A stretch of 7,640 nucleotides of DNA, taken from assembly GCA_016929815.1 (NCBI GenBank), contig JAFGIC010000050.1, positions 1 to 7,640 on the forward strand, read 5' to 3'. Below, in pieces: positions 6,128 through 7,640 of this stretch. This stretch comes from Deltaproteobacteria bacterium (lineage in GTDB: Bacteria > Desulfobacterota > DSM-4660 > Desulfatiglandales > HGW-15). The notes below the pieces were generated by a model. The model was not told where the DNA came from. It saw nothing but the letters and a program-made list of their open reading frames with translations, and did no database searches. The stretch's first letter is position 1, and each line of letters starts with the position of its first letter. The translations under genes were made by a program, and so were the position numbers.

Positions 6128-6615
6128 CGACCCCTTGCCAGCATATCGACATGTTTCAGCAGGGTCGGGATTCGAAAATCCCCGTGCATAATATCTATTC
6201 TCTCCGTCGCCTGTGAAAGGTTCATACCCACGGCCGTTACATACAGGGGACGCTCGCTTCTTCCCCTGAAGACCCTGGCTGCATAGGCATCCCTGAACTC
6301 CGATTTTGCAACACCTATTACAGGCGACCTGCCCTCAAGATGATTAAAGAGATGCATGCCTAGGCCAGGCCTGTCCCCCAACATTACATAACCGTCAATG
6401 ATTATCCCTTCAAGGGGCTCTCTTATCTTATCGAGAAGGGCGACAATGCACGGCAGTTCACGCCTGTAGAATTGCCCTGGGATGTATTCCGCTGAATCCG
6501 GAAGAAGCACGGTGAGAGTTGCAGCCGGTTCCTTATCGCCGTATCCGGAGAACAGCACGGCAGCGGCCTTCGCGCTTTAGTCCTCCAGATAGTGAACATC
6601 AAAGGCCGCATACAT
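6124..6615 (-). pseudogene. nfi: Endonuclease V homologue interrupted by an in-frame TAA at codon 13
   Basis: From ATG 6615 the frame reads MYAAFDVHYLED, then TAA (6577-6579), then SAKAAAVLF and on without another stop to 6124, 163 codons in all. Endonuclease V cuts DNA (or RNA) next to deoxyinosine or inosine. Catalytic positions by family alignment: D6 in AAFDVHY before the stop; E53 in PGQFYRRELP; D74 in GIIIDGY; K103 in VIGVAKS. RPLYVTAVGM and IPTLLK complete the domain. Length suits the short branch of the family. Translation could restart at GTG 6558 (AAGG 8 nt upstream), but that 144-residue product lacks the first catalytic Asp and first strand. TAA is the ordinary stop of four other genes here, so recoding is unlikely. 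The ATG is 8 bp after the methyltransferase stop. Either a recent nonsense mutation or a sequencing error; the remaining frame is well preserved. Confidence 0.85.
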
Positions 6616-6623
6616 TATTTTGA

Positions 6624-7253
6624 TCACTTCCGACCTGTCATCAGAAACAGGGTAAACCGTCTCGTTTCCCCGTTGCCGACCGGTTTCATTATCTCTGCGG
6701 CCTTTACATCCCGAACATTATTAAATCCTGCCTTTATAAAGACCTTCCTAAAATTATTCCGGTCAAAGCCGAAGTGGAACACACCTGTGTTATCACTATG
6801 AAACAGGCCGTCATCCGGATCCAGGTCGGCGATGTACAAATGACCGTCAGGGACTGTTGCATCATTAAATTGATCAAAGAGAGATTCTATCTCCCTGATA
6901 TGATGAACCGTCATGCTGCTGACTACAAGATCATAACTGCCCGTCAGCCTGTCGCCCTTTTCGAGATCCACAAGAAGGGTTCCGACGTTCTTCAGCCCCA
7001 TTCCGGAGATCTTACTGTTAAATATGTCCAGCATCCCCTGTGAACTGTCGATGCCTGTGACGGAATGGACAAGGAGCTGAAGCTCGATGCTCAACAGTCC
7101 TGTGCCGCAGCCGAAGTCCATGATATCCATATCATGCGTCAGTGCGACTTGTCGCAAGATAGCCCGGGCCACATCCTTCGCAATCCTGACCCTTCCAGGA
7201 TTCTCGTCCCATGAGGCGGCCTCTTTGTCAAAATCTCTTTTTTCAGTGTTCAT
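6624..7253 (-). CDS. Class I SAM-dependent methyltransferase, substrate unknown
   Basis: 209 residues with a Rossmann methyltransferase fold. Motif I is IMDFGCGTG (44-52), the acidic residue that binds the SAM ribose is D69 in VTGIDSS, the next strand is LLVDLEK (93-99), motif IV is YDLVVSSMTVHHI (107-119), and LYIADLDPDDG (139-149) fits the strand after the post-motif helix. The N-terminal FDKEAASWDENPGRV is typical of small UbiE/Methyltransf_11-like enzymes. The C-terminal part (EIMKPVGNGETRRFTLFLMT) resembles other bacterial small-molecule methyltransferases; the substrate cannot be told. The ATG at 7253 has AAAGG about 4 nt upstream. It is first in a tight cluster with endonuclease V (8-bp gap) and DUF1232. 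Its ATG overlaps a possible short upstream ORF. Confidence 0.88.
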   Translation of the reverse strand: MNTEKRDFDKEAASWDENPGRVRIAKDVARAILRQVALTHDMDIMDFGCGTGLLSIELQLLVHSVTGIDSSQGMLDIFNSKISGMGLKNVGTLLVDLEKGDRLTGSYDLVVSSMTVHHIREIESLFDQFNDATVPDGHLYIADLDPDDGLFHSDNTGVFHFGFDRNNFRKVFIKAGFNNVRDVKAAEIMKPVGNGETRRFTLFLMTGRK

Positions 7254-7333
7254 TGGACCTTTATCTCGCCTGAAACAGGGTTATTTAATACAGCTCCATC
7301 CATAAAAGCAGCGCAGCCGCTGCCCGGGAACAA
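7250..7333 (-). CDS. Possible 27-codon leader ORF or gene remnant
   Basis: From TTG 7333 (AAAGGA 3 nt upstream) or an internal ATG at 7303, a frame runs to a TGA that overlaps the methyltransferase start as ATGA. The last 17 residues are MDGAVLNNPVSGEIKVQ, which reads like ordinary protein. The stop/start overlap is common for coupled genes. The ORF is short, the start is weak, and its middle coincides with the 15-bp repeat at 7292-7306, so it may be the 3' end of a destroyed gene or chance. Confidence 0.25.
   Translation of the reverse strand: MFPGSGCAAFMDGAVLNNPVSGEIKVQ
7292..7306. repeat. Left copy of a 15-bp direct repeat
   Basis: AGCTCCATCCATAAA, identical to 7597-7611; after one mismatch the next two bases (GC) also agree. 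The copies are 305 bp apart. The right copy is also one arm of a perfect hairpin, but this one is not. Confidence 0.7.
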
Positions 7334-7514
7334 CTATCCTTTAGATAATATATTATTCTCCTTAGTAAAGCGTATAGAGAAATATTTATTGATTAATTCT
7401 TTTATGGTTAATTCTATTTTCACTCATTTCCGGGCCATTATATACATCTGCTGAGCCTTTTGAAAGATGAATTTTACATAGTGTTCATCCGTAAACACTA
7501 ATTTTCGGATTCAC

Positions 7515-7544
7515 GCTGTCAGCCGTCAGCTCTCAGCTGTCAGC
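7515..7544 (-). repeat. Heptamer repeat block, GCTGANN units, minus orientation
   Basis: Read on the minus strand this is four consecutive 7-bp units (GCTGACA, GCTGAGA, GCTGACG, GCTGACA) plus GC. The first five bases are fixed and the last two vary. Confidence 0.8.
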
Positions 7545-7569
7545 AAAACTATATTAATTCAATTAGTTA

Positions 7570-7600
7570 GCTGAACGCTAATCGCTGAACGCTGAAAGCT
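7570..7600 (+). repeat. Heptamer repeat block, GCTGANN units, plus orientation
   Basis: On the plus strand: GCTGAAC, GCTAATC, GCTGAAC, GCTGAAA, then GCT. It is the same kind of unit as 7515-7544 but in opposite orientation across a 25-bp AT-rich spacer, so the two blocks can pair imperfectly. Confidence 0.8.
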
Positions 7601-7630
7601 CCATCCATAAATGCCTTCTTTATGGATGGA
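7600..7630. repeat. Perfect 12-bp inverted repeat (hairpin)
   Basis: TCCATCCATAAA (7600-7611), a 7-nt loop (7612-7618), and TTTATGGATGGA (7619-7630). No T-run follows on either strand, so it is not a standard terminator. The left arm is part of the duplicated 15-mer. Confidence 0.8.
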
Positions 7631-7640
7631 CACTGCTATA

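Larger units (their letters stand above)
7254..7640. other. Gene-free region rich in short repeats and hairpins
   Basis: 387 bases with no convincing gene. It holds a duplicated 15-mer, a GC-rich small hairpin (GCAGCG/CGCTGC at 7308-7323), an AT-rich stretch (about 7340-7430), a 7-bp hairpin (TAGTGTT/AACACTA at 7479-7500), two facing heptamer blocks and a 12-bp hairpin at the right end. An AAGGAG near 7358-7363 (minus strand) is not followed by a usable start. The promoter of the methyltransferase cluster should lie here but none stands out. Confidence 0.6.

Noticed and set aside
6577..6579. TAA in the endonuclease V frame as a recoded sense codon
   Set aside because: TAA ends vapB, lemA, the DUF1232 gene and the oxidoreductase fragment here, and no known recoding element of this type was seen nearby.
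7515..7600. CRISPR array
   Set aside because: Units are 7 bp, contiguous and in two opposite orientations, with no spacers of 25-45 bp and no cas gene.
7600..7630. 12-bp hairpin as a rho-independent terminator
   Set aside because: The stem is not GC-rich at the base and no T-run follows on either strand within the window.

Overview
The window reads as a stretch of a moderately GC-rich bacterial chromosome, most likely Desulfobacterota (a deltaproteobacterium of the Desulfobacterales or Syntrophales kind). This is inferred from the gene families: a long M48 peptidase with a C-terminal extension paired with LemA, a short endonuclease V, a short ferritin-like protein, a 'GGGGG' secreted repeat protein, and heptamer repeats between genes. 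No rRNA, tRNA, CRISPR array, intact transposase or phage gene is visible. Every convincing gene lies on the minus strand, so the biological order runs from high to low coordinates.

Layout from right to left. 7254-7640 is a 387-base gene-free region holding two facing blocks of GCTGANN heptamers, a perfect 12-bp hairpin, a 15-bp sequence present twice about 305 bp apart, and a possible 27-codon ORF that ends on the next start. 5834-7253 is a tight cluster: a class I SAM methyltransferase, an endonuclease V gene with an in-frame TAA at codon 13, and a DUF1232 membrane protein. 5169-5764 is a type II VapBC toxin-antitoxin pair with a good sigma70-type promoter. 2214-5137 follows only 31 bp after vapC: lemA, a 649-residue M48 metallopeptidase with a TerB-like tail, and an NAD(P)H oxidoreductase-like gene that keeps its two ends but has lost about 100 internal codons in frame. 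2082-2189 is a MITE-like element with perfect 19-bp terminal inverted repeats. 476-1978 encodes a secreted protein of about nine 'LYF...ELWxYDG' repeats, visibly richer in A and T than its neighbours. 100-405 encodes a 101-residue ferritin-like protein with the E/E/H iron-site spacing of encapsulated ferritins, and its stop overlaps the start of a membrane protein that runs off the left edge.

How the genes may work together: LemA and the M48 protease are a recurrent pair, probably acting in membrane-protein quality control, and here they may be read from the vapBC promoter as well as their own. The methyltransferase, endonuclease V and DUF1232 genes are spaced as an operon, but no shared pathway is evident. 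The ferritin-like gene is coupled to an unidentified membrane protein. Two of the eleven genes look broken. I see no clear new defence or biosynthetic system; the most interesting points are the two degraded genes, the heptamer/hairpin region, the MITE-like element and the ferritin-like gene coupled to a membrane protein.
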